The position numbers and the translations under genes were made by a program. Under the pieces are notes generated by a model that saw only the letters and a program-made list of their open reading frames with translations, did no database searches and had not been told where the DNA came from. Source: Ferrimonas senticii DSM 18821 (lineage in GTDB: Bacteria > Pseudomonadota > Gammaproteobacteria > Enterobacterales > Shewanellaceae). Taken from it: a DNA stretch of 64,000 nucleotides. The stretch spans positions 1 to 64,000 of the forward strand of contig NZ_AUGM01000020.1 in assembly GCF_000422665.1 (NCBI RefSeq). The letters run 5' to 3'. Shown in pieces: positions 10,325-21,811 of this stretch; the stretch's first letter is position 1; each line of letters begins with the position of its first letter.

Positions 10325-11728
10325 ATGAAGATCATCATCTTAGGGGCCGGCGGTGTCGGCGGCACATTGGCTGAAAACTTAGTCGATGAAAACAACGACA
10401 TCACCCTAGTGGACACCAACCATGACCGCTTGATTGAGCTACAGAATCGCTTCGATCTGCGGGTGGTTCATGGTCATGCAGCACACCCTCATGTGCTGCG
10501 CAGTGCCGGCGTCGAAGATGCGGATATGCTGATTGCGGTCACCAATTCAGACGACACCAACATGGTCGCCTGTCATACCGCTTATACCCTGTTTGGCACC
10601 CCGACTAAGATCGCTCGGATCCGCTCACCGGAACTGCTCAGCCACGCTAAGGAGTTGTTCCAACAGGGTGGCTCCAACCCCGATACCCGCGGCCGCTTCT
10701 ATATCGACGAGATCATCGCCCCCGAACAGCTGGTGACTAACTACATCAGCCGTTTGGTGGAGTATCCCGGCGCCTTACAGGTGCTGACGTTCGCCGATAA
10801 AGAGCAAGCCAGTTTGGTGGCAGTTAAGGCCTATTACGGGGGCTCCTTGGTGGGCAGCGCGCTGTCAGCGTTGAAGCAGCATATGCCCAACATTGATGCC
10901 CGAGTGGCGGCGATTTTTCGCCAAGGCAAAGCGATTGTGCCCCGTGGCACCACGGTGATTGAAGCCGACGACGAAGTGTTCTTTGTCGCTGATACCGCCC
11001 ACATTCGCGCGGTTATGAGCGAGATGCAGAAACTCGAAGCCAGCTACAACCACATTATGATCGCCGGTGGTGGTCATATCGGTGCCGGTTTAGCGCGAGT
11101 GCTTGAAGCCAACCACAGCGTTAAGTTGATCGAAAAAGACCCACTGCGCGCCGCCGAATTGTCAGAGCAGTTCAACAGTGTCCAGATCTTCCCTGGCGAT
11201 GCCGCCGATCCGGAACTGTTGAACGATGAACTGATCGATCAGATGGACGTATTTATCGCGGTTACCAACAGCGATGAAGCCAACATCATGTCGGCGCTAC
11301 TGGCCAAGCGGATGGGGGCGAAAAAGGTGATGGTGCTGATCCAAAAAGAGTCGTATATCGACTTGGCTCAAGACGCCAACATCGACATCGCCATCTCGCC
11401 ACAACAAGCGACCATCTCGGCGCTGCTAACCCACGTTCGTCAGGGTGATATCAATAACGTGTACTCGTTGCGTCGTGGTGCCGCGGAAGCGATTGAAGCG
11501 ATTGCCCATGGTGATGAGAACACCTCCAATGTGATTGGCCGCCAGGTGCAAGAGATCAAATTGCCGCCGGGCGCTACCATCGGTGCGATTATCCGCAAGG
11601 ATCAGGTGCTGATGGCTCACGATAACACCGTCATTGAAGCGTTCGACCATGTGATCCTATTCTTGATCGACAAGAAGCACATTCGCGAAGTTGAGAAACT
11701 GTTCCAACCGCTGGCGCCGTTCTTCTGA
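10325..11728 (+). CDS. trkA: Trk potassium uptake regulatory protein TrkA
   Basis: TrkA is the cytoplasmic NAD(H)-binding gating subunit of the Trk potassium channel. From the ATG at 10325 the protein is 467 residues with two tandem RCK domains. Each begins with a Rossmann glycine motif: GAGGVGG (about 7-13) and [11 protein letters not shown] (about 240-250). Its membrane partner TrkH is encoded on the opposite strand 0.9 kb away. A run of heptanucleotide repeats begins 13 bp after the stop codon. Confidence 0.96.
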   Translation: MKIIILGAGGVGGTLAENLVDENNDITLVDTNHDRLIELQNRFDLRVVHGHAAHPHVLRSAGVEDADMLIAVTNSDDTNMVACHTAYTLFGTPTKIARIRSPELLSHAKELFQQGGSNPDTRGRFYIDEIIAPEQLVTNYISRLVEYPGALQVLTFADKEQASLVAVKAYYGGSLVGSALSALKQHMPNIDARVAAIFRQGKAIVPRGTTVIEADDEVFFVADTAHIRAVMSEMQKLEASYNHIMIAGGGHIGAGLARVLEANHSVKLIEKDPLRAAELSEQFNSVQIFPGDAADPELLNDELIDQMDVFIAVTNSDEANIMSALLAKRMGAKKVMVLIQKESYIDLAQDANIDIAISPQQATISALLTHVRQGDINNVYSLRRGAAEAIEAIAHGDENTSNVIGRQVQEIKLPPGATIGAIIRKDQVLMAHDNTVIEAFDHVILFLIDKKHIREVEKLFQPLAPFF

Positions 11729-11741
11729 AAAAGTCGTTTTA

Positions 11742-11828
11742 AGCTGATAGCTGATAGCTGATAGCTGATAGCTGATAGCTGATAGCTGATAGCTGATAGC
11801 TGATAGCTGATAGCTGATAGCTGATAGC
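11742..11828 (+). repeat. heptanucleotide tandem repeat (AGCTGAT), about 12.4 copies
   Basis: Eighty-seven bases consist of uninterrupted perfect copies of the 7-mer AGCTGAT, between the trkA stop and its terminator. No open frame crosses it, so a change in copy number would not switch a protein on or off. It would alter the 3' untranslated region and its distance to the terminator shared with hemG. Perfect purity suggests recent expansion by strand slippage. Confidence 0.98.
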
Positions 11829-11835
11829 ATCAAAC

Positions 11836-11869
11836 AAAAACAGGTTGCCCGTCGGCAACCTGTTTTTTT
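11836..11869 (+). terminator. bidirectional terminator between trkA and hemG
   Basis: AAAAACAGGTTGCC (11836-11849) and GGCAACCTGTTTTT (11854-11867) form a 14-bp perfect stem around the loop CGTC. It has T-runs on both strands, so it can end trkA and the convergent hemG. Confidence 0.9.
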
Positions 11870-11883
11870 AGTATGTTAAAACG

Positions 11884-12429
11884 TTAGCCGTCGGTGCGCG
11901 CTTCGTGCAACTGCAACGCGAACGCTTCCACTTCGTTCCAGTCGGTGTAATCGATCACCGTATCGGAAGCGGTTGGGCCTTTGGTCATCACCATAATCAG
12001 CTTGATCGACAGGCTGTCGAAGAATCCCCAAGAGGGGTAATCCACTTTACCGGCAAACACCTTCAAGTGCTGCGGACGCCATGGCTGCTCGGCCATAAAT
12101 TTCTGCATGTAGCGGTTGCCTTCCACGGTCGCTTTAGCCGGATTACGGGCCACCACCGACAAACAGAAGAAGCCATTGTGACGGGCATCGAGCTTATCCT
12201 GATGCTCAGCAATAAACGCCTTAATGCGCTTATCAAAATCACCGTACAACACCGGACAACCGATCACCACGGTATCGTACTTGTCCCAATCGATCCCCTC
12301 TTGCTGGGCCTCGACGATGTCCATCATTTCGCAGTCGCTGCCAGCCTGCGTCATGGTTTCCATAATCCGGCGGGTTACCCGAGCGGTGTGGCCACCACGG
12401 CTGAAATAGACAATTAGAGTCCCTGACAT
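11884..12429 (-). CDS. hemG: menaquinone-dependent protoporphyrinogen IX dehydrogenase
   Basis: HemG oxidises protoporphyrinogen IX to protoporphyrin IX with quinone as acceptor. The 181-residue protein has the long-chain flavodoxin fold. The FMN phosphate loop YFSRGGHT lies at 8-15, and the family's central and C-terminal stretches are recognisable (RNPAKATVEGNRYMQKFM, WRP..KVFAGKVDYPSW and YTDWNEVEAFA). The length equals that of E. coli HemG. Together with hemF it gives two late heme steps in the window. A generic flavodoxin is the alternative, but the C-terminal motifs favour HemG. Confidence 0.88.
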   Translation of the reverse strand: MSGTLIVYFSRGGHTARVTRRIMETMTQAGSDCEMMDIVEAQQEGIDWDKYDTVVIGCPVLYGDFDKRIKAFIAEHQDKLDARHNGFFCLSVVARNPAKATVEGNRYMQKFMAEQPWRPQHLKVFAGKVDYPSWGFFDSLSIKLIMVMTKGPTASDTVIDYTDWNEVEAFALQLHEARTDG

Positions 12430-12584
12430 TGTTACCCCTTAAACCCCGTTTGTGCGGTGTAATTTTAGATGTTGCAATATGGTTTGCTGACTTACAACTG
12501 TCTAGCTTTTGGATCACATTCCGCCGTCATAGCCGGTAACAATGACAAATTTTCGCGATCTGGATCTTGCGATTATCAACGCCA

Positions 12585-12609
12585 TAAAAAAGGAGCCATT
12601 ATGGCTCCT
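12585..12609 (-). terminator. intrinsic terminator after trkH
   Basis: AGGAGCC (12591-12597) pairs with GGCTCCT (12603-12609). On the minus strand a run of six T follows. It lies in the 217-bp gap between trkH and hemG, which otherwise shows no gene. Confidence 0.8.
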
Positions 12610-12646
12610 ATAGCTACTGGTATAGTTACTGGCGCTCTAAGCGCCA

Positions 12647-14131
12647 CTAATTGCGCCAGAAGGTCGGAGTAAACAGCACCAGCAAGGTAAAGATCTCCAG
12701 TCGCCCAAACAACATGCCAACAATCAAAATCCACTTGGCCGGATCATTAATCAAACCGTAATGTGACGCCACATCACCAAGGCCCGGGCCTAAGTTGTTT
12801 AGGCTAGCAGCCACCGCGGTAAAGGCGGTAACGTTGTCTAAACCGGTGCCCATCAGGGCGATCATCAACACCACAAACACCAACGCGTAGGCGGCGAAGA
12901 ACCCCCACACCGCATCCACCACTTTATCGGTGATCGCCTTGTTGTTAAGCCGAATCGAATACACCGCCCGCGGGTGTACCAAGCGTTTTAGCTCGCGCAT
13001 CCCTTGCAGGGTTAGCAACATCATGCGGATCACCTTGATGCCACCTGCGGTCGAGCCCGCACTGCCGCCGACAAAGCTGGCGAGGATCAGCAACATCGGC
13101 AAAAACAGCGGCCAAGCGGCAAAGTTTTCGGTGGCAAAACCGGCAGTGGTCGACATCGAAACCGCTTGGAACAACGCCTGATCCAGAGAATTTTCAATGC
13201 TTTGCCCTACCGGTGCATGGCTCAGCAAGACCAAAAACACCACCGCCACCAACAGCAGTTGCACCAGCAAGAAGATCCGTACTTCCGGATCGTACCAGTA
13301 CACCTTGAGGTTGAATTTGGCTTGGATATTTTTCTCCGAAAACGCCAATGGGAAAGCGGCGAAGTGCAATGAAAAGTTGATTGCAGAGATCAGCAAAAAC
13401 ACCACACAGATGAGGTTGATCAACGGGCTATCAAAGTAGCCCATCGACGCATCATGGGTGGAGAACCCGCCGATGGCGATAGTCGAAAATGAATGGCAGA
13501 TGGCGTCAAATTCATCCATCCCCGCCAAGTAATAAGCCACCGCACAGATCGCAGTTAAAAACAGATAGATCTTCCACAGCGCTTTGGCCGTTTCGGCGAT
13601 CCGCGGGGTCATTTTATTGTCTTTCACTGGGCCCGGGGTTTCGCAGCGATACAGCTGCATGCCACCTACGCCCAACATCGGCAGCACCGCTACCGCCAAG
13701 ACGATGATCCCCATACCACCGAGCCATTGCAGCATATGGCGGTAGAGCAAAATCGCTTTCGGTAAGCTATCGAGCCCGGTGATCACCGTGGCGCCGGTAG
13801 TAGTCAACGCCGAGAACGATTCAAACATCGCATCGGACAAGCTCAGATCAGGGCGCTCGACCAGCATAAACGGGATCGCCCCAATGGCGCCCAGTACCGT
13901 CCAAAACAGCACCACAATCAAAAAGCCTTCGCGATTACGCAATTCCGCCTTGGCATCGCGATTGGGGTACCACAGCAGGGCGCCAATGATGCAAGAGATA
14001 ATAAAGGCTCGAACAAAGGCATTACCGCCGCCATCTTCATAGTGCCAGGCCGCGGCAACGGACGGCAGCATGGTGGTGCTAAACAGCGCCACCAAAATGC
14101 CGATGATCCGAGTAATAGTGCGATATTCCAT
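12647..14131 (-). CDS. trkH: Trk potassium channel membrane subunit TrkH
   Basis: TrkH is the potassium-conducting subunit, working with TrkA. The 494-residue protein is strongly hydrophobic with about ten membrane segments. Four pore-loop segments carry the selectivity-filter glycines: TTGATVITG, FSTIAIGGFS, STTAGFATEN and NNLGPGLGD. The start is the ATG at 14131; no clear ribosome site is visible. yigZ lies 68 bp upstream on the same strand, so the two may be co-transcribed. Confidence 0.95.
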   Translation of the reverse strand: MEYRTITRIIGILVALFSTTMLPSVAAAWHYEDGGGNAFVRAFIISCIIGALLWYPNRDAKAELRNREGFLIVVLFWTVLGAIGAIPFMLVERPDLSLSDAMFESFSALTTTGATVITGLDSLPKAILLYRHMLQWLGGMGIIVLAVAVLPMLGVGGMQLYRCETPGPVKDNKMTPRIAETAKALWKIYLFLTAICAVAYYLAGMDEFDAICHSFSTIAIGGFSTHDASMGYFDSPLINLICVVFLLISAINFSLHFAAFPLAFSEKNIQAKFNLKVYWYDPEVRIFLLVQLLLVAVVFLVLLSHAPVGQSIENSLDQALFQAVSMSTTAGFATENFAAWPLFLPMLLILASFVGGSAGSTAGGIKVIRMMLLTLQGMRELKRLVHPRAVYSIRLNNKAITDKVVDAVWGFFAAYALVFVVLMIALMGTGLDNVTAFTAVAASLNNLGPGLGDVASHYGLINDPAKWILIVGMLFGRLEIFTLLVLFTPTFWRN

Positions 14132-14199
14132 GGGAGTAACTTAAACCAATTTGGCGCTAAGGATACTCCGATGGCTAAAAGCAATACAGCATCGCTAAA

Positions 14200-14823
14200 T
14201 CAGTCGGTCATCAAGGTTGGCAATAAGCGACCGCGACTGCCATCCGCCAGCGCTGCACAAAACGCCTGTTGCTGCGCTTGTGGCAGGCTCAATTGCAGTT
14301 CAATCTGCTGGCCATAGTGCTGTTCGACAATATGGCCGTGATGTTGGCTAAGCAGGTGCTCTACCAGTGACAGATCCGGATAGTCACACTGCAATTGCAG
14401 CGTCATGTGCGGCACAAATGGCTTGGTTTCAAGCTGCGCCAGCACATCCTTAACACAACCACCGTAAGCCCGCACTAAGCCGCCGACACCCAGTTTGGTG
14501 CCACCGAAATAGCGCACCACCACCACCGCAAATTGGCCGACATCCGCGCCCAGCACCACATTCAACATTGGCTTACCGGCAGAACCGGCGGGTTCGCCAT
14601 CGTCACTGCAACCGATATCTCTGGTACTGCCCGGGGGGCCGGCATTAAACGCCAGACAGTGATGGCTGGCATCCGGATGTTCAGCCCGCAGTCGCGCTTG
14701 CAAGGCGCGCGCTTCAGCGGCGCTTTGCACCGGCTCCAACACCGTAATAAAGCGGCTGCGCTTGATGATCTGTTCCACCACCAGCGGTCCAGTTGGCACT
14801 AAAAATCCTGCGGTCATATTCAT
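14200..14823 (-). CDS. yigZ: YigZ/IMPACT family protein
   Basis: This 207-residue protein has an N-terminal UPF0029/IMPACT domain, with KRSRFI, the SDDGEPAGSAGKPM signature (about 74-87) and VVVRYFGGTKLGVGGLVRAY (about 99-118). A C-terminal DUF1949-like ferredoxin-fold domain (about 135-205) follows. Eukaryotic IMPACT modulates translation; the bacterial function is unresolved. An ATG two codons downstream (14817) is an equally good start. It lies between pepQ and trkH, the order pepQ-yigZ-trkH seen beside fadBA in E. coli. Confidence 0.9.
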   Translation of the reverse strand: MNMTAGFLVPTGPLVVEQIIKRSRFITVLEPVQSAAEARALQARLRAEHPDASHHCLAFNAGPPGSTRDIGCSDDGEPAGSAGKPMLNVVLGADVGQFAVVVVRYFGGTKLGVGGLVRAYGGCVKDVLAQLETKPFVPHMTLQLQCDYPDLSLVEHLLSQHHGHIVEQHYGQQIELQLSLPQAQQQAFCAALADGSRGRLLPTLMTD

Positions 14824-14838
14824 AAATCATCAACCAAA

Positions 14839-14893
14839 ACGGCCAGCCGCCGGCCACTACCAGATCCACCAGTAGCCACCGTCGACTGGCCGT
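14839..14893 (-). terminator. long-loop hairpin between pepQ and yigZ, possible terminator
   Basis: ACGGCCAG (14839-14846) and CTGGCCGT (14886-14893) are perfect arms with a 39-nt loop that can itself fold weakly. On the minus strand TTTTGG follows. A stem of this size with such a long loop may be a weak terminator or a processing or translation-control structure. Confidence 0.4.
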
Positions 14894-14902
14894 GCACCAG
14901 TA

Positions 14903-16216
14903 TTACAGGCCGAACTGACGAGTTAAGTTGTCAATGCCGTCCGCCAGCACCACCACGTCGTCTTCGATACGCACACCGCCGTAAGGGCGCAATTCGTCGA
15001 TGCGAACTGGGTTGAGCAGCGCTTTAGCCTCATCGGACAGATCGTTCAGCAGCGAATCAATCACATACAGACCCGGCTCAATGGTCAGCACCATGCCTGC
15101 TTCGATGATCCGAGTGCAACGTACGGTCACGCCTTCCGGTGGCATCTGCTCGGTGCCGTCGGCGCTTTGCATAAAGCCAGCCACGTCGTGCACCTGCAAC
15201 CCGATTGGGTGGCCTAAGCCATGCGGGTAGAACGCTTTGGTGATGCCCAGATCGATCAGCTGCTGCTCACTACCAGAGGCCAATTCAAACTGATTCAGCA
15301 TCTGCGCTACTCGACGGTGCATATCCAGATGCAGATCCAGATAAGCCACACCCGGCTTGATCATCGCCAGGATCTGCTGCTGATGGGCGTCCATCGCGGC
15401 CACCAATTCGGCGTACAGACCGGTAGATTCATAGGCGTAGCTGCGGGTGATGTCCGAAGCGTAGCCATTTACCTGCGCGCCAGCGTCAATCAGAAAGCTC
15501 AAACGCTGTGCCGGCACGGTTTGTTCCAGCTTGGTGTAGTGCAAAATCGCGCTGTTTTGGTTCAAGGCGATGATGCTGCCGTACGGCACTTGGTTTTCAC
15601 CTTGGCCAACGGCGGACAGGTAAGCTTGCTGAATCGCAAACTCGGAGGCACCCGCCATAAAGGCATCGCGCGCCGCTTGGTGGCCGATCACCGCAATGCG
15701 GTTGGCTTCACGCATGCACTCGATCTCGTACTGGGTCTTAATACTGCGGCTAAAGTGAATGCCATCCATCAGCGGCTTCGGGTTCACCAGGGTCAATCCC
15801 AGCGAGGCGGCGTGATCGGCGTGGGCACCAATATAGGCAAACTGCTGTTTGTCTTGCGGCATCAGTTCGAGCAGTTGCTCCAAACGAGCAAACTCAATCA
15901 ATTCAACCTGTTCCACCCAAGATTCGGTTGGTAACGGCGCCACTTTGTGCCAGAAATCGACTGGACGGTAGAACAGCAATTGCGGCTTTGCGCCTTGGCG
16001 GATCACCAGCATACAGTGCGGGTTATCTGTCAGCGGCACCCACTGCTTAAAGTGCGGGTTAGCCTTAAACGGATACTCCATATCATCCAAAAAGATGGCG
16101 GCAGGGTAACCGGCGTCGATCACCATACCGGCCAGATTATGCTCGGCTAGTAAGGCATCGCTGCGTTGACGAAGGGTGGCAATGTGTTGTGGGTAATGCT
16201 GGGCAATCGCGTCCAT
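14903..16216 (-). CDS. pepQ: Xaa-Pro dipeptidase
   Basis: PepQ hydrolyses dipeptides with C-terminal proline. The 437-residue protein has the creatinase-type N-terminal domain and the pita-bread metallopeptidase domain. The five dimetal ligands are readable in DAGAQVNGYASDITR (two Asp), HGLGHPIGLQVHD (His), IEPGLYV (Glu) and RIEDDVVV (Glu). It is divergent from fadB across a 301-bp regulatory region that contains CRP-type and PsrA-like sites. Confidence 0.96.
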   Translation of the reverse strand: MDAIAQHYPQHIATLRQRSDALLAEHNLAGMVIDAGYPAAIFLDDMEYPFKANPHFKQWVPLTDNPHCMLVIRQGAKPQLLFYRPVDFWHKVAPLPTESWVEQVELIEFARLEQLLELMPQDKQQFAYIGAHADHAASLGLTLVNPKPLMDGIHFSRSIKTQYEIECMREANRIAVIGHQAARDAFMAGASEFAIQQAYLSAVGQGENQVPYGSIIALNQNSAILHYTKLEQTVPAQRLSFLIDAGAQVNGYASDITRSYAYESTGLYAELVAAMDAHQQQILAMIKPGVAYLDLHLDMHRRVAQMLNQFELASGSEQQLIDLGITKAFYPHGLGHPIGLQVHDVAGFMQSADGTEQMPPEGVTVRCTRIIEAGMVLTIEPGLYVIDSLLNDLSDEAKALLNPVRIDELRPYGGVRIEDDVVVLADGIDNLTRQFGL

Positions 16217-16375
16217 AACGGGGGCTCTTGTTATCGGCTAAAAAACAGAAGGGTCGAGTGTACCATCGCCGCACTAAAGCACCATGGTAGTGCAACAAAA
16301 GCCCTCCTTAGCCAAGGTTATCGATGTTCGCCAATTGGCAATAGTTGCGAGGTTAAAACCGCCACCATCGCCAAG

Positions 16376-16392
16376 TTAAACGGTCGTTTTAA
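16376..16392. promoter_or_regulatory. PsrA-like operator upstream of fadBA
   Basis: TTAAACGGTCGTTTTAA contains AAAC-N4-GTTT, the core of the operator bound by the TetR-family fatty-acid regulator PsrA, which controls fad genes in Shewanella and Pseudomonas relatives. It lies 126 bp before the fadB start. The identification is by motif only. Confidence 0.5.
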
Positions 16393-16409
16393 AAGCACTT
16401 GCAGTTTGT

Positions 16410-16425
16410 TGTGACTCAAGTCACA
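16410..16425. promoter_or_regulatory. perfect CRP-type site upstream of fadBA
   Basis: TGTGACTCAAGTCACA matches the CRP consensus TGTGA-N6-TCACA at every conserved base. Its centre is 100 bp before the fadB start codon, and it could also serve the divergent pepQ. CRP control of fatty-acid oxidation genes is known in E. coli. Confidence 0.75.
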
Positions 16426-16517
16426 CTGCTTTTCGATGCCGGCGTGACGTCCACGACAGCGACGACACCTGCGGCAACACGGATGTAATCACTGACGTGG
16501 TAATAAGGAACCCGACC

Positions 16518-19842
<3,325 letters not shown>

Positions 19843-19869
19843 TGTGTTAGCCAATGGCTAAACTTATTA

Positions 19870-19892
19870 GGGCAGCTTCGGCTGCCCTTTTT
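19870..19892 (+). terminator. intrinsic terminator after fadA
   Basis: GGGCAGC (19870-19876), the tetraloop TTCG and GCTGCCC (19881-19887), followed by TTTTT. Confidence 0.88.
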
Positions 19893-19916
19893 GATGACCG
19901 GATCACAGCGACACTC

Positions 19917-19944
19917 TTGATCATCAATGTCATCGGCGTATGAT
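19917..19944 (+). promoter_or_regulatory. candidate tusA promoter
   Basis: TTGATC (19917-19922) and TATGAT (19939-19944) are separated by 16 bp, 29 bp before the tusA start. Confidence 0.6.
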
Positions 19945-19973
19945 GGCCGCCTTATTTTTGACCGGATCCGAAC

Positions 19974-20216
19974 ATGCCAGAGTTTCAAAACGCCAATCAC
20001 CAACTAGATGCCATCGGTCTGCGTTGCCCAGAGCCGGTGATGATGGTGCGCAAAACCGTACGTAATATGGCGGTCGGCGAAACCCTGTTAGTCACCGCCG
20101 ATGATCCGTCGACCACCCGTGACATCCCAAGCTTCTGCACCTTTATGGATCACGTGCTGGTCGCCAGCGATGTCGCCGCGGCGCCGTACCGCTACCTAAT
20201 CAAAAAAGGCAACTAG
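19974..20216 (+). CDS. tusA: sulfurtransferase TusA
   Basis: TusA relays persulfide sulfur from IscS towards 2-thiouridine synthesis in tRNA and other pathways. The 80-residue protein has the family motif with the active Cys18 (LRCPEP), the DDPS segment and a typical single alpha/beta fold. It has its own candidate promoter and a strong terminator, so it is monocistronic. Confidence 0.95.
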   Translation: MPEFQNANHQLDAIGLRCPEPVMMVRKTVRNMAVGETLLVTADDPSTTRDIPSFCTFMDHVLVASDVAAAPYRYLIKKGN

Positions 20217-20220
20217 CAGT

Positions 20221-20250
20221 AAAAAACCGAAGCAAATGCTTCGGTTTTTT
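20221..20250 (+). terminator. intrinsic terminator after tusA
   Basis: AAAAAACCGAAGC (20221-20233) and GCTTCGGTTTTTT (20238-20250) form a stem with loop AAAT. With T-runs on both strands it can also end the convergent lipoprotein gene. Confidence 0.9.
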
Positions 20251-20266
20251 ATCAACACAGAAAAAC

Positions 20267-21559
20267 TTACCGGCCAAGGGTCACAACTTCATAATTAAAT
20301 TTGCTAATAGCTTCGCTATACTCAGTCGCCGTCATCGTCGTTGCGTCAATCGCAACCAGACCATAAGTAGATTCACTACCATTAGCAATCAAAAATACAC
20401 TAAGTTCTTCAAATGATTGAGATTCATATTTAGTTTGCAGTGCTTCTGGCAATTGTAGTTGGTTGATAGTACCAATTAATGGGGCACTAACAGACCACAC
20501 AAAATTGGTGTTTTGCTGACCGATAGAAATTCCTGTCTTTGCCAACCCAAGACCGCTGAAATCATAATCGATTTGAGTATCCATAAAATAGTTTTGCCAA
20601 TCTGTCACTTTCTCTGCAAATAATTCTTTAGCATGCACATCAGTAAAGTTTGCGACACCATCAACCACTTTGCTATGTGAAACCGACTGATAATATTCTC
20701 CGCCTGATAACACTTCAAAATCACCAGCTATAGCAATATGTTCTGAAAAATTATTTGGGAACTGCCAGATGTTATCGCCATCAGTATCAATGTTTCTAAT
20801 GCTAATTATTTCTAAACCGGCGACCACAATTGCGCTTTGATATGCATCATAAGCATAAGTAGAGTTAATCGTCAGGCGCTCTCCCTCAGAGAAATCAGCC
20901 ATCTCGAGTGTAATTATTGAGGTTTCAGTTGGGTCTATATCGTATTTGGCGGAATATGAAGATGAAACTGAACTTTCGTCATGCAAAAAAACATTAATCG
21001 ATGGCCAAGCACCATCCGTCGAGCGACATATCGATACGGTATTATCATCATCGTGAAAATCTTCATTATAAATAAACTTATAGGTAGGTAATTGTGCTTT
21101 AAGGTCAGCATCATCAATAGTAACTGACTCACAGCTGCAGTTTTCTTGTTGCAAACTTATAAAACTAATTGGCAACACTTCTTCAGAGAAATAAAGGAAA
21201 CTGTCTATCGAAGTTTGTCGAAGTCCTTCATCGCCATAAACGCTAATATGAACTGCATTTTCAGGCCGATCAATTGTTAAAGTTCCTTGCTCATCGACAG
21301 AATTAGAACTGATCAGGTCGCCATTGATATCGTGCATCAAAACCGTTGCATCAGCATAAGGAAAACTGCTATCACAGTTATATGTTTTAGCACTAGCGAC
21401 AACGGTTAGTGTGTCAGGGATGGCAAAATTTGATGGTGGCGCTTCCGTTACACCATCTGTATTATTATCACTACTTAGATCAATATTAATTGATTCCTCA
21501 CTATCGCCACCACAACCAACCAAAATAACAACAATTAACGGAACAAAACTCTTCTTCAT
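20267..21559 (-). CDS. uncharacterised lipoprotein, AT-rich
   Basis: I do not recognise this 430-residue protein. From the ATG at 21559, which follows AAGGGA, it starts MKKSFVPLIVVILVGCGG, a lipoprotein signal with lipobox cysteine 16. An acidic Ser/Asn/Asp-rich linker (about 20-45) follows, as in exported proteins tethered to the outer membrane. The rest is rich in short beta-like segments and aromatic residues. A cysteine cluster lies in NCSCESV (about 146-152), and there is no enzyme signature. The codons are much richer in A and T than those of the flanking genes, pointing to recent acquisition. The longer frame to 21634 adds 25 unsupported residues. It is a single gene convergent with tusA and divergent from the amidohydrolase. 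Confidence 0.8.
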   Translation of the reverse strand: MKKSFVPLIVVILVGCGGDSEESINIDLSSDNNTDGVTEAPPSNFAIPDTLTVVASAKTYNCDSSFPYADATVLMHDINGDLISSNSVDEQGTLTIDRPENAVHISVYGDEGLRQTSIDSFLYFSEEVLPISFISLQQENCSCESVTIDDADLKAQLPTYKFIYNEDFHDDDNTVSICRSTDGAWPSINVFLHDESSVSSSYSAKYDIDPTETSIITLEMADFSEGERLTINSTYAYDAYQSAIVVAGLEIISIRNIDTDGDNIWQFPNNFSEHIAIAGDFEVLSGGEYYQSVSHSKVVDGVANFTDVHAKELFAEKVTDWQNYFMDTQIDYDFSGLGLAKTGISIGQQNTNFVWSVSAPLIGTINQLQLPEALQTKYESQSFEELSVFLIANGSESTYGLVAIDATTMTATEYSEAISKFNYEVVTLGR

Positions 21560-21637
21560 AAAATCCCTTTTATCAGAAAGCTTAACCAAGTAAAAATCCC
21601 AAGCGTAGTCACCCATTAAATAACTGACACGCATAGT

Positions 21638-21674
21638 TTATCGAACAATACAAATTTATATGCTCATTCGATAA
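21638..21674. promoter_or_regulatory. inverted repeat upstream of the lipoprotein gene
   Basis: TTATCGAA (21638-21645) and TTCGATAA (21667-21674) are perfect 8-bp arms, 21 nt apart, 79-115 bp upstream of the lipoprotein start in AT-rich DNA. It could be an operator with two half-sites about three helical turns apart. No regulator is suggested by the sequence. Confidence 0.4.
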
Positions 21675-21739
21675 TATTAGAAAACGGCATTTAATCATCT
21701 ATAAGCTAATAAAGTTTACATCTGGAAATGCTTTTGTTA

Positions 21740-21765
21740 CGCCGCTGCCTGTCAGCGGCGTTTTT
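21740..21765 (+). terminator. orphan intrinsic terminator before the amidohydrolase gene
   Basis: CGCCGCTG (21740-21747) pairs with CAGCGGCG (21753-21760), followed by TTTTTG on the plus strand. No plus-strand gene ends here; the previous one (tusA) already has a terminator 1.5 kb upstream. It may be a leftover from before the lipoprotein gene was inserted, the end of a small RNA, or a leader attenuator 46 bp before the next start. Confidence 0.7.
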
Positions 21766-21811
21766 GTTTGCGGTAAGGTTGGCAGATAACAAAAAATGAA
21801 CAGGGACTGTC

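Noticed and set aside
11742-11828. Heptamer array as a CRISPR or phase-variable coding tract
   Set aside because: There are no spacers, and the array lies after the trkA stop with no open frame across it.
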